Assembly (NCBI GenBank): GCA_948467735.1
Contig: CAOKFN010000021.1
Span: 1-64,000, forward strand
Reading direction: 5' to 3'
From: an uncultured bacterium
GTDB lineage: Bacteria > Bacillota > Clostridia > Lachnospirales > Lachnospiraceae
DNA length: 64,000 nucleotides
Below the pieces are notes generated by a model. That model was given only the letters and a program-made list of their open reading frames with translations. It was not told the DNA's origin and ran no database searches. The translations under genes were made by a program, and so were the position numbers. Positions 35,335-43,556 of the stretch are shown piece after piece. Every line of letters starts with the position of its first letter. The stretch's first letter is position 1.

Positions 35335-37203
35335 ATGCAATGTTTTGTCACAGAAGAGGGAAATTACGGAGAGAACAATAACGGAGAGATAAGCATGGAA
35401 GAGGGAAATTACAGAGAGAGCAATAATGGAGAGAAACACACGGAAGAGGGGAAATTTAAAGAGAATTATTTGAAAGAGGAGAGTATCGAAGAGAAAAAAA
35501 CAGCGGGGGAAGAAGGGCGGGAGAGGGGCCGGAAGAAAGAAGAAAGAAGGGGGGCGGGAAAGAAGCAGGTGATAGAACGCGGACGGTTTCCGAACATTCC
35601 GGATTGGCTGGAAACTTTTGCGGCTGTGGCAGGCGCAGTCTATATGGGACTGATTTTGATAATAGTGGTGTTTTGGGGGGATGCGGAGGAACGCTTGACG
35701 GGCAATGGGTATTTAATGTTGATTGTTCTGCCGGCGGTGCTGGGAGCAGGAATTTTATATGCTGCGACAGGGGGAAAGAAGGCTGTGAAGCGGCCGGTTC
35801 TCCGGCTGCTTTTGGGATATCTGGCCCTGTATGTCATACAGATGCTTCTGTTGAATTGTGTTTATTTTTATTGCGGCTGGGACGCGGGCTGGATTCGGTG
35901 GAGCGCGGAGGGAATTATCAACGGCGGCAATATGTATGAGATATCCACAGATATCAGATATTCTACATATCCCAATAATCTGCTGCTTTTTTATATCTGC
36001 TGTCTTGTGGAAAAAGCGGGAATGCTCCTTTCTATGTCGGAGCCATATCTGCTGTTTATTGCGTTGGGCTGTCTGTGCGTGAATCTGTCCTGTTTTATCG
36101 GTAATCTGATGATGAGGAGGCTTACGGAGTCAAGGATGATTCGGGGCTGTTATACGTTTCTCAGCACTGTTATGATTTTATTTTCGCCTTGGATTACCAT
36201 TCCTTACTCGGATACTTTTGGAATGTTCTTTGTTCTGCTGGGAATGTGGGGGCTTTTATGCGTGGACAGGAAATATTTGAAATGGATTGTGACCGCGGGG
36301 GCGTCGGTGATTGGCTATTATATCAAGCCCACCTGCATTTTCCCGCTGTTTGCGGCCTATCTTGTGTTTGGCGTCCGATATCTGCTTTCCCTGCGCAGGA
36401 ATTGGAAGGAGCTTTGCGCTCTTGTCCTTGGGACTGTTTTTTTTGCGGGCATCGGTATGCTGATTCCCGTCTGGATTCAGCATACATATAGTTTCCGGCT
36501 GATTCCGGAAGTCAGAATTCCGTATACTCATTATCTGATGATGGGATTTCATGAAGGGACAAGGGGGATGTACAATGGGGACGATTTTAACTTTTCTGCC
36601 GGTTTCCCCAATGTGGAGTCGCGGATGCAGGCCAACAGGGCGGTGTTTCGCAGAAGGCTGGAAGAAATGGCGGCCGGGGGGCGGCTGGGGCGGTTTCTTA
36701 AGGACAAAACGCTGGTGACTTTTAACGACGGCACCTTTGCGTGGTGGAGGGAAGGGGAATTCATATCGTCGTGGGCGGAGCATGATAATATATTGAATGA
36801 TTGGTTTCATGATACATTTGTCCCGCCGGGAATCTATGAGGAGGATGAGGGAAGGTATTATTATGTTTTCAGGACGGCGGCGCAGGGGCTTTGGCTGTGG
36901 GTACTGACGGGAATTCCGTTTGCGGCCATGGACAGGAAAAGGAACAGGAGAGAGAAGGCATGCATGATGATTGTGCTGTGCGGTCTGGCGTTTTTTCTCC
37001 TGCTCTTTGAGGCGAGGGCGCGCTATCTTTTCCTATATGCGCCTGTCTTCGTGATTCTGGCCCTCTGCGGCTATGAAGAGCTCTGGCGGAGGGTGTTCTG
37101 TCCGGTGTATGCGACGTGGAAGGGCGGACGTAATGAAGATTTACTAAGGCCGGAAAAGACGGGGGTGATACACCGTCTTCGGACTCGGCTTAAGAAAGTC
37201 TAA
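35335..37203 (+). CDS. Polytopic GT-C-type glycosyltransferase-like membrane protein
   Basis: The frame opens at TTG 35329 and ATG 35335; ATG 35395 with GGAGAG upstream is a third option, so the start is uncertain. The first ~85 residues are hydrophilic, Glu/Lys-rich and made of imperfect repeats of a TEEGNY.E.NNGE type. About eleven membrane helices follow. An outer loop after the third helix holds FYCGWDAGWIRWSAEGI, whose Asp is placed like the catalytic acid of GT39/GT83-like GT-C enzymes, and IPYSDTFGMFFVLLGMWGL is typical of the group. It probably moves a sugar from a polyprenyl phosphate onto a wall polymer or protein; this is inference. Confidence 0.75.
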   Translation: MQCFVTEEGNYGENNNGEISMEEGNYRESNNGEKHTEEGKFKENYLKEESIEEKKTAGEEGRERGRKKEERRGAGKKQVIERGRFPNIPDWLETFAAVAGAVYMGLILIIVVFWGDAEERLTGNGYLMLIVLPAVLGAGILYAATGGKKAVKRPVLRLLLGYLALYVIQMLLLNCVYFYCGWDAGWIRWSAEGIINGGNMYEISTDIRYSTYPNNLLLFYICCLVEKAGMLLSMSEPYLLFIALGCLCVNLSCFIGNLMMRRLTESRMIRGCYTFLSTVMILFSPWITIPYSDTFGMFFVLLGMWGLLCVDRKYLKWIVTAGASVIGYYIKPTCIFPLFAAYLVFGVRYLLSLRRNWKELCALVLGTVFFAGIGMLIPVWIQHTYSFRLIPEVRIPYTHYLMMGFHEGTRGMYNGDDFNFSAGFPNVESRMQANRAVFRRRLEEMAAGGRLGRFLKDKTLVTFNDGTFAWWREGEFISSWAEHDNILNDWFHDTFVPPGIYEEDEGRYYYVFRTAAQGLWLWVLTGIPFAAMDRKRNRREKACMMIVLCGLAFFLLLFEARARYLFLYAPVFVILALCGYEELWRRVFCPVYATWKGGRNEDLLRPEKTGVIHRLRTRLKKV

Positions 37204-37239
37204 AACTATCATATAAAAGTATGGATTTAGGAGGATATG

Positions 37240-40200
37240 ATGAAGATCAGATTAGGAAAATTACTGCTGGGCGCTTTTGCCGCAGCCGCACTCACGGGCA
37301 TTACAGGGCCGTATTCCGCGCAGGCGGCGGTGGAATTTGGCTGGGAGGAAGTAAACGGCGCAAAGTACTGGTATGAAAACTGGGTGAAGCAGGGTACGGA
37401 GGGGCGCGGCAAGGAGATTTACGACCCGGAGTCCGACGCGTGGTATTGGCTGGACTCCGTGGACGGCGGGAAGATGGCCGTGAGCAAGGATCTGTATCAG
37501 GAATCCGAGGCGGGCCCATGGGCGGAGGATAAGGAGACCGGTACCGGCAAATGGGTGCGTTACGATGGGGATGGCCATATGGTCAAGGGCTGGTACACCA
37601 ATGAAAACGGTACATATTTTTTTGACCATACCTATGGGACCATGGCGAAAGGAAACGTAACGATCGAGGGAAGAGAATATTTCTTTGATGAGATTACGGG
37701 GATTTTGAAGACGGATCCGGCGCCGGTGCAGAATGGCTGGGCGACCATAGACGGGGCGGATTACTGGTATGAAAACGGCGTCAAACAGGGAACCGAGGGG
37801 CGCGGCAAGGAAATCTATGATCCCGCTTCGGATGCGTGGTACTGGCTGGACGCGCCCGAGGGGAAGAAAGCGGTCAGCAAGGACGTATATCAGGAGTCCG
37901 AGGCGGGCCCGTTCGCGGACCGGGAAGACGGCACCGGAAAATGGGTGCGGTATAATGCCGAAGGCAGGATGATCAAAGGCTGGGATACCAATGAAAACGG
38001 CACCTATTACTTTGATGATACCTATGGCGCCATGGCGAAGGGCAGGGTGCAGATCGACGGCGTCTTTTATAACTTTCATCGGGAAACGGGTATTTTGGAG
38101 AAAACCGAGAACGAGTGCAATCTCCCTTCTAACAGCAGTTATTATAAATATGAGTATGCGTACCGGAATAAGGATTTGTCGGGCCTCAGCGAAGGGGACA
38201 TGCCTTTTTATGAGGGGGTAAAGGCGTATCTGGATTACGCGCTGCAGTTTGACACCCCGTTCCTTCAGGAGAAGGCGATTCATGATTATATGCTTCTGAA
38301 CTGCGAGTACGATTACAATAATTACTTAAACGGCACGATTCCTTGGGAATCCTTTGGCGCGGCGGGCGTTGTGGTAAATCACAGGGCGGTGTGCAACGGT
38401 TATGCCACGGCCTTTCAAATGTTTATGGGGATGCTTGGGATAAAATGTGAAATGATCAGCTCCGGCCAGTTAAATCATGCGTGGAACAGGGTGATGCTGG
38501 ACGATGAATGGTATATGGTGGATGTGACATGGGACGATCCCGTGCCGGATGTGCCCGGGCGTGTCAGGTATCGTTATTTTAACCTGCCGATATGGCTGTT
38601 TGACCATGAGGCGTCGGATTATACCCAGACGGCCGAGGGGACAAAATGGATGGGCGAAACCGTTTATACCATGAGTACGGCGGAGGCAGGGGGCAGGATA
38701 AAGGAAATTCTTCAGGAGGAAGTAAAGCGTCTGCAAAAGAACCGCCTGACTGCCATATACGTCACGCAGACGGATCAATATTCCATAGCGGATTTCATGA
38801 GAGAATTGGATTATTACAATCTACAATATAACGACGCGTTTTCATGGGAAATAATTAGCAGCGATAACAGCTGTCTTCTGCGATTGCAGGATAAGTATGA
38901 CGGTTTTTTGGAATATCAGAAGATGTGCGTGGGGGATGAGGTGTACCATTTTGGCTATGAGGAAGCGGCGGAGGAAATCACGCGGGTCTTGGAACGGAAT
39001 GTGGAGAAGCTGGACAAGGAGAGGGTGTTCGCCTTTTATATTGATGTTCAGAATCAGGATAATTCCTATGTCTCCGGGCTGCTGCAATCCGTAAGGGAGA
39101 AATCCGTGGCAGGCAATGCTTATACATGGATCGGCAATAGATGGTATGACAATAAAATCCTGCTGCGGATGCGGGGAGATTATGAGGATTATGAGACCTT
39201 TGAGCGTGAGTTTGTGGGGGATGAAATCCATACCGTCTCCTATGAAAACGCGGAACAGGAAATCCTGCAGGTTTTAAAGCAGAACGTCAAGAATCTGAAT
39301 AAAGAGAAGGTATTTGGGTTCTATATTACCGGCCAAAATCTGAGTACTCAGGACATTTCTTCCATTTATACGGGAATCAGGCGGCGGAGCTATATAGGAA
39401 ATGCGTATACTTATGCGAAAACAGGAATCATCTGCGGTGAGGATAAGATTTTGATTCAGCTGCGGGGAGGGTATGATAATTATGAGGCTTTCCGGCAGGA
39501 ATATTTCGGGCCGAATTTGGCAGAGGTTCCTTATAAGGGCGCGGTTGAAGCCATTGGGGAGCGTCTGGTACAGCAGGGGACAAATGTTGATAGAAATGTA
39601 AAATTTACATTCCTGATCCCTAGGGAGGGAGAGATTGCGGGAGAGGGCAGTGATGTAGATAATGCGATAAACAGGCTGGTGAATCAAATCCGGTACTATC
39701 ATCCCTATTGCGGGATGTATTCTATCAGTGCGCGCAGGACGGACGAGGAGCTTATGATTACCGTTACTTTTTCTTATAATAGTTATCAGGGTTATCTGGA
39801 GGGAAGAAATGTCCGCTCGGTGAATTTTACGGAAGAAGACGCAGCATTGCAGGCCGTTAAAAAGTTTATGGAAGATGTGGCATTGGCAGATCAGAAAGTG
39901 AAATATGATGAGTACTACATCAAATTAAATCAGACATGGACATATGATGAGCAGCAGAAGTTCAGGGCTAAGCTTGTCAACGGCAAATATGGCAGCGTTT
40001 ATAATGTGAGTGGAGGCCTGTATGGGGAGAATTGGTATATGGTTCGACTTTCGTACAGATATACCGAAATCGGGGAGCGGGTTGAGATTTTGAACACCAA
40101 TTATGATGTCAAGGAGAGCGAGGCGGCTGCGTTGATTCGGCAGGTGATGGCCTCTGAGGATGCGGCAGGACACAGCCAGCATACATTCTGGATTTCCAGC

Positions 40201-40338
40201 GACAGCGGGGCAGCGTGGGAGTATTCTACCGCCGGAGCATTTAAGGATAACATTGTAAAAGAGACCGGAATATCCTCCAGCGCAGTTTCATACAGCTTGA
40301 GGGACGATGTGCTGTGGGTTTGCATTTATAACCGCTGA
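37240..40338 (+). CDS. Secreted transglutaminase-like protein with wall-binding and six C-terminal repeats
   Basis: ATG 37240 is preferred (AGGAGG at 37229-37234, 5 nt spacing) over ATG 37237. The 1032-residue product has a signal peptide (MKIRLGKLLLGAFAAAALTG..., cleavage after YSAQA near residue 29). Two ~125-residue blocks (about 30-155 and 160-285) of tryptophan/tyrosine-rich wall-binding type repeats follow, with WYTNENGTYFFD and WDTNENGTYYFDD as matching parts. A transglutaminase-like domain spans about 315-470; its triad Cys385 (VCNGYATAF), His413 (LNHAWN) and Asp428 (MVDVTWDD) is complete. The last 550 residues consist of six diverged units (separate entry). It is probably a surface protease or cross-linking enzyme; the real reaction is unknown. 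Confidence 0.85.
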   Translation: MKIRLGKLLLGAFAAAALTGITGPYSAQAAVEFGWEEVNGAKYWYENWVKQGTEGRGKEIYDPESDAWYWLDSVDGGKMAVSKDLYQESEAGPWAEDKETGTGKWVRYDGDGHMVKGWYTNENGTYFFDHTYGTMAKGNVTIEGREYFFDEITGILKTDPAPVQNGWATIDGADYWYENGVKQGTEGRGKEIYDPASDAWYWLDAPEGKKAVSKDVYQESEAGPFADREDGTGKWVRYNAEGRMIKGWDTNENGTYYFDDTYGAMAKGRVQIDGVFYNFHRETGILEKTENECNLPSNSSYYKYEYAYRNKDLSGLSEGDMPFYEGVKAYLDYALQFDTPFLQEKAIHDYMLLNCEYDYNNYLNGTIPWESFGAAGVVVNHRAVCNGYATAFQMFMGMLGIKCEMISSGQLNHAWNRVMLDDEWYMVDVTWDDPVPDVPGRVRYRYFNLPIWLFDHEASDYTQTAEGTKWMGETVYTMSTAEAGGRIKEILQEEVKRLQKNRLTAIYVTQTDQYSIADFMRELDYYNLQYNDAFSWEIISSDNSCLLRLQDKYDGFLEYQKMCVGDEVYHFGYEEAAEEITRVLERNVEKLDKERVFAFYIDVQNQDNSYVSGLLQSVREKSVAGNAYTWIGNRWYDNKILLRMRGDYEDYETFEREFVGDEIHTVSYENAEQEILQVLKQNVKNLNKEKVFGFYITGQNLSTQDISSIYTGIRRRSYIGNAYTYAKTGIICGEDKILIQLRGGYDNYEAFRQEYFGPNLAEVPYKGAVEAIGERLVQQGTNVDRNVKFTFLIPREGEIAGEGSDVDNAINRLVNQIRYYHPYCGMYSISARRTDEELMITVTFSYNSYQGYLEGRNVRSVNFTEEDAALQAVKKFMEDVALADQKVKYDEYYIKLNQTWTYDEQQKFRAKLVNGKYGSVYNVSGGLYGENWYMVRLSYRYTEIGERVEILNTNYDVKESEAAALIRQVMASEDAAGHSQHTFWISSDSGAAWEYSTAGAFKDNIVKETGISSSAVSYSLRDDVLWVCIYNR
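38680..40335 (+). repeat. Six diverged ~95-residue protein repeats in the transglutaminase-like protein
   Basis: Units begin at about 38680, 38965, 39250, 39541, 39841 and 40120, a regular 280-300 nt spacing. Each starts with an amphipathic helix (for example AEEITRVLERNVEKLDKERV, AEQEILQVLKQNVKNLNKEK), continues with a strand of the FAFYIDVQ/FGFYITGQ type, then a Tyr-rich segment (AGNAYTWIG, IGNAYTYAK) and a strand of the KILLRMRGDYEDYE/KILIQLRGGYDNYE type. Units 1-3 are clearly alike; 4-6 keep the helix and the final strand only. Confidence 0.8.
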
Positions 40339-40429
40339 TAGGCGAGGAATCGCATATGGAAACAGATATTGGTTGTGATAGTCTGCGGGTAAAAGGCAGA
40401 TTAGAAGAGCAGGAAGGGGGCGGGGAGGA

Positions 40430-42004
40430 ATGGGAATCTATGTAAATCCCGGAAACGCGGCGTTTCAAGAGGCAGTGAATTCCGCCATCTATGTGGACAA
40501 AAGCGGATTGATTTCATATACCAGCCGCGTGATGAATACCAAGCAGAAAAATTTGTGCGTCAGCCGTCCGCGCAGGTTCGGAAAGTCCATGGCGGCGGAT
40601 ATGCTGGCGGCATATTACAGCAGGGGCTGCGATTCGGCAGAGTTGTTTGCGGGATTGAAGATTGCGGAAGACGAAGGGTTTCGGACCCATTTAAACAGGC
40701 ATGACGTAATTCGGCTGGATGTGCAGCAGTTTGTATTCCAAGACTCCCATTTGGATATTTTTATGGGTAAAATGCAGGATGAGGTCATTGGGGAGCTGAG
40801 GGCGGAATATGGAAATGATCTGAAGGAAGACCCCTATGGTCTGGCCGGGGTAATGCGGCAGTTATATGCCGTTACCGGGAAAAAATTCATATTTATCATT
40901 GACGAATGGGACTGCGTATTCCGGATGGCGAAAGAACGGGAAGACGTACAGAAGGCCTATCTGGATTTCCTGCGGGGATTGTTTAAGGGCGCGGAGTATG
41001 TGGAGCTGGCCTATATGACGGGGATTCTTCCCATAAAGAAATACGGGGAGCATTCCGCAATCAATATTTTTGACGAGTATTCCATGGTTGACGCCAAAAA
41101 CCTCGGAGAATTTTTCGGATTTACGGAGGAAGAGGTGAAGGCGCTTTGCAGGCAGCGCGGCGTGGACTATGCGGGGATGGCGGATTGGTATGACGGATAT
41201 CTGCTGGGAGAATGCCATATTTATAATCCCAAGTCGGCCGCAGATGCGCTGCTATGGAAAAAGGTGAAGAGCTATTGGGCCGGGACGGAGACTTACGAGG
41301 CCCTGAAGGCTTATATTGAGCTGAATTTTGACGGTTTAAAAGAAACGGTGATTGGGATGCTGGGCAATGCGCGCTATCACATTGATCCTTCCACATTTCA
41401 GAATGATATGACCACGTTTAAGACCGGGGAGGATGTGCTGACGCTTCTGGTTCATCTGGGATATCTGTCCTTTGATGCGGAGAGGGAGGAGGTATTTATT
41501 CCCAATAAGGAGATTGCGCAGGAATTTGTGCGGGCGGTAAAAACTGGCGGATGGGACGGGCTTATGCAGGCTTTGAGCCAATCGGAGCATATTTTGAAAA
41601 GCACATGGGCGCAGGAGGAAAAGGCTGTGGCGCAGGGACTGGAGGCAGTCCATGCGCAGACTGCCTCTCTGTTAAAGTATAATGATGAGAATTCCCTTAC
41701 CTGCACCATTCTTATGGCATATTACAGCGCAAAGGCTTATTATTACAGCCCCATTATGGAAATGCCTTCCGGGAAAGGCTTCGCCGATGTGGTATATCTG
41801 CCCAGACGGCATGTGGACCGCCCGGCGCTGGTAGTGGAGCTGAAATGGAACCGGTCCGCGGAGGGTGCGGTTGGACAGATTAAGAAGAGGAAGTATGCTT
41901 CGTGGATACGGGATTTTACGGGGGAGATTCTTCTGGTGGGAATCAATTATGATGGGAAAGATAAGACGCATCAATGCGTTATCGAGAAATATGTGAAGGA
42001 GTGA
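40430..42004 (+). CDS. AAA-ATPase_like / PD-(D/E)XK nuclease-like protein
   Basis: The 524-residue protein starts at ATG 40430 with GGGGAGG upstream. It is the common Clostridia/Bacteroidetes family combining an AAA-ATPase-like N-terminal domain (YVDKSGLISY, Walker A-like VSRPRRFGKSMAADML, Walker B IFIIDEWDCVF) with a C-terminal PD-(D/E)XK-like nuclease domain (GKGFADVVYL ... LVVELKWN, giving Asp, Glu-x-Lys). These proteins occur in many copies per genome and are suspected to be selfish or defence-related; no function is proven. It lies 91 nt after the large secreted protein but is unlikely to share its role. Confidence 0.92.
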   Translation: MGIYVNPGNAAFQEAVNSAIYVDKSGLISYTSRVMNTKQKNLCVSRPRRFGKSMAADMLAAYYSRGCDSAELFAGLKIAEDEGFRTHLNRHDVIRLDVQQFVFQDSHLDIFMGKMQDEVIGELRAEYGNDLKEDPYGLAGVMRQLYAVTGKKFIFIIDEWDCVFRMAKEREDVQKAYLDFLRGLFKGAEYVELAYMTGILPIKKYGEHSAINIFDEYSMVDAKNLGEFFGFTEEEVKALCRQRGVDYAGMADWYDGYLLGECHIYNPKSAADALLWKKVKSYWAGTETYEALKAYIELNFDGLKETVIGMLGNARYHIDPSTFQNDMTTFKTGEDVLTLLVHLGYLSFDAEREEVFIPNKEIAQEFVRAVKTGGWDGLMQALSQSEHILKSTWAQEEKAVAQGLEAVHAQTASLLKYNDENSLTCTILMAYYSAKAYYYSPIMEMPSGKGFADVVYLPRRHVDRPALVVELKWNRSAEGAVGQIKKRKYASWIRDFTGEILLVGINYDGKDKTHQCVIEKYVKE

Positions 42005-42019
42005 GGGTGCTTTGAAAGA

Positions 42020-42127
42020 GTGGGAATGAACCCGCATGGGAAACCGGATGCATACAGCGGGGATTCTGAAAGGATGGGAATGAACCGGCATGGAAAACTG
42101 GATACATACAGTGGGTATTCTGAAAAC
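42020..42127 (+). repeat. Two in-frame 54-bp tandem repeats after the AAA/nuclease gene
   Basis: Positions 42020-42073 and 42074-42127 are tandem copies differing at about nine bases. In one frame they encode 18-residue units, MGMNPHGKPDAYSGDSER and MGMNRHGKLDTYSGYSEN. A third partial unit (RGMGVQG) follows. The open frame (42020-42223) overlaps the start of the next gene and has no clear ribosome site, so coding is uncertain. Confidence 0.7.
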
Positions 42128-42171
42128 AGGGGAATGGGCGTGCAGGGAGATATTGGGAAAGGGGATGTATT

Positions 42172-42711
42172 ATGTATGAAATCAGGTATGAGACAGGCGG
42201 AAATTCTTATGATAAAAATATGAAATTATTAACCTATGAAGAGGCCGGACAATTACTTTTGGAGATGCAGGACGTAAAAACATACAATCCCATCTGCTCC
42301 ATGCGGATAACGAAAGAAAAAAAGCCTTACCGGTCATTGATATATTTTAATTTTCAGGTGATAGCGGTTGACCTTGATTTAGGAAAACAAATTTGGTATG
42401 AGAAGGTTGACGGAAGAGAAGAGTATTTTATTTATAAAATAGTATATGAGAAGCATAATGGCGAAAATGCGCATATAGAACTGCACTTGCGAAATCGTGA
42501 TTTTTCGGATCCCAATATATGCATGATAAAAGAGCTGGATGACAATGATCATTGGGAATATTATGCGGCGGATATAGAGGATACGCTTTTTTACCGAAGG
42601 ATTGTGTTTGGCGAAACGGAAGTGGTATATAAGGACTTGGAGACAAATTTTAGGGATTATTTACAGAATGTTCAAAAATGTGATAAAAGATTTCTGAGAA
42701 AACAACGGTGA
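42172..42711 (+). CDS. Hypothetical protein, 179 residues
   Basis: ATG 42172 follows AAAGGGGAT. The soluble product starts MYEIRYETGGNSYDKNMKLL and contains VIAVDLDLGKQIWYEKVDG and ELDDNDHWEYYAADIEDTLFYRR. It is AT-richer than the gene before it. Alternating aromatic and acidic segments resemble immunity-type proteins but no family is recognised. A hairpin at 42860 and the convergent small gene at 42941 follow. Confidence 0.6.
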   Translation: MYEIRYETGGNSYDKNMKLLTYEEAGQLLLEMQDVKTYNPICSMRITKEKKPYRSLIYFNFQVIAVDLDLGKQIWYEKVDGREEYFIYKIVYEKHNGENAHIELHLRNRDFSDPNICMIKELDDNDHWEYYAADIEDTLFYRRIVFGETEVVYKDLETNFRDYLQNVQKCDKRFLRKQR

Positions 42712-42859
42712 AGACAGGGCATATGCCGCGAGGGCCGCAATATCCTATGGGACAGGGTAATGTGCCCGAATGGCGTATGCCGTTTCGTTTCGCAGAAATC
42801 CGGCTGGCATCCATCCTGCGGAGGGGAATTTCATTTATTTATTCCGCGGGCAATGAGTC

Positions 42860-42878
42860 AAGTCAGCATAGCTGACTT
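42860..42878. terminator. Short hairpin between convergent small genes
   Basis: AAGTCAGC (42860-42867) pairs with GCTGACTT (42871-42878) over an ATA loop, followed by TGTT. It lies between the genes ending at 42711 and 42941. The remaining DNA there shows no other feature. Confidence 0.5.
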
Positions 42879-42940
42879 TGTTCCGTGCCTGCACGAGCAT
42901 ATGACTGGCAGGCGGCTCTTTGATAAGTGAAGGAATTGGT

Positions 42941-43288
42941 TTAGTCGGAGTTCCATTGAATGGGATTATCGTCAATGGATACGTCCCATTCCGCGTCAGG
43001 GAGAACGTCCCTTATTTCGCTGAGGCATTTCAGCAGCCAGTTTATGATATTGTTGAGAAGCTCCATATCGTCTATCGGCGGCAGTTTTGTGGCTCCTGCA
43101 AATATGACATTGCTTCCGTCCCCGGCGTCATATGGGGATTGTTCTAAATCGTATATGCAGAACCCCTCGTATAATTCTCCGAACGGGTATTGGGCATCGT
43201 ATCGGCGGGCAGTTTCTTCACAGGCGTTTTGTTCCTGCAAAGTGATCGGCCGAGTCCTTTTGGCGGTATAATAAAGAGAGACGGACAT
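42941..43288 (-). CDS. Hypothetical protein, 115 residues
   Basis: The gene starts at 43288 with AGGATG upstream on its strand. The product MSVSLYYTAKRTRPITLQEQ continues with an acidic, mixed alpha/beta domain (YGELYEGFCIYD-like segment, IINWLLKCLSEI) and ends DVSIDDNPIQWNSD. It is a plausible small cytosolic protein of the sort encoded next to polymorphic-toxin or phage-like loci; I do not recognise the family. Confidence 0.6.
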   Translation of the reverse strand: MSVSLYYTAKRTRPITLQEQNACEETARRYDAQYPFGELYEGFCIYDLEQSPYDAGDGSNVIFAGATKLPPIDDMELLNNIINWLLKCLSEIRDVLPDAEWDVSIDDNPIQWNSD

Positions 43289-43491
43289 ATATTTTACATC
43301 CTTTCCTGCCTTGGAATAAAGCGGTTTATAAGGATTATAGCACGCTGCCTGCGGCGGGACAAGGGTAAGTTCATCCTCTTTTCCGTAAGTTTTAATTTAT
43401 CTTTCAGAAGCATTTCCAAAGCCTGCAATATGCGCATGATATTCGGTCAGCCGTTTACGCTCATGGCATTAAGCTCCACTGAAATGGTTCG

Positions 43492-43528
43492 CAGTCTGCG
43501 GCTTCCGGCGATGCAGGGCCGCAGACTG
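43492..43528. terminator. Perfect 11-bp inverted repeat downstream of the ECF partner gene
   Basis: CAGTCTGCGGC (43492-43502) and GCCGCAGACTG (43518-43528) enclose 15 nt. It lies 29 nt after the stop of the minus-strand gene ending at 43557 and could end that transcript, although no T run follows on that strand. Confidence 0.45.
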
Positions 43529-43556
43529 ACGCAGGGTATCCGGCCTCAATGACTTT

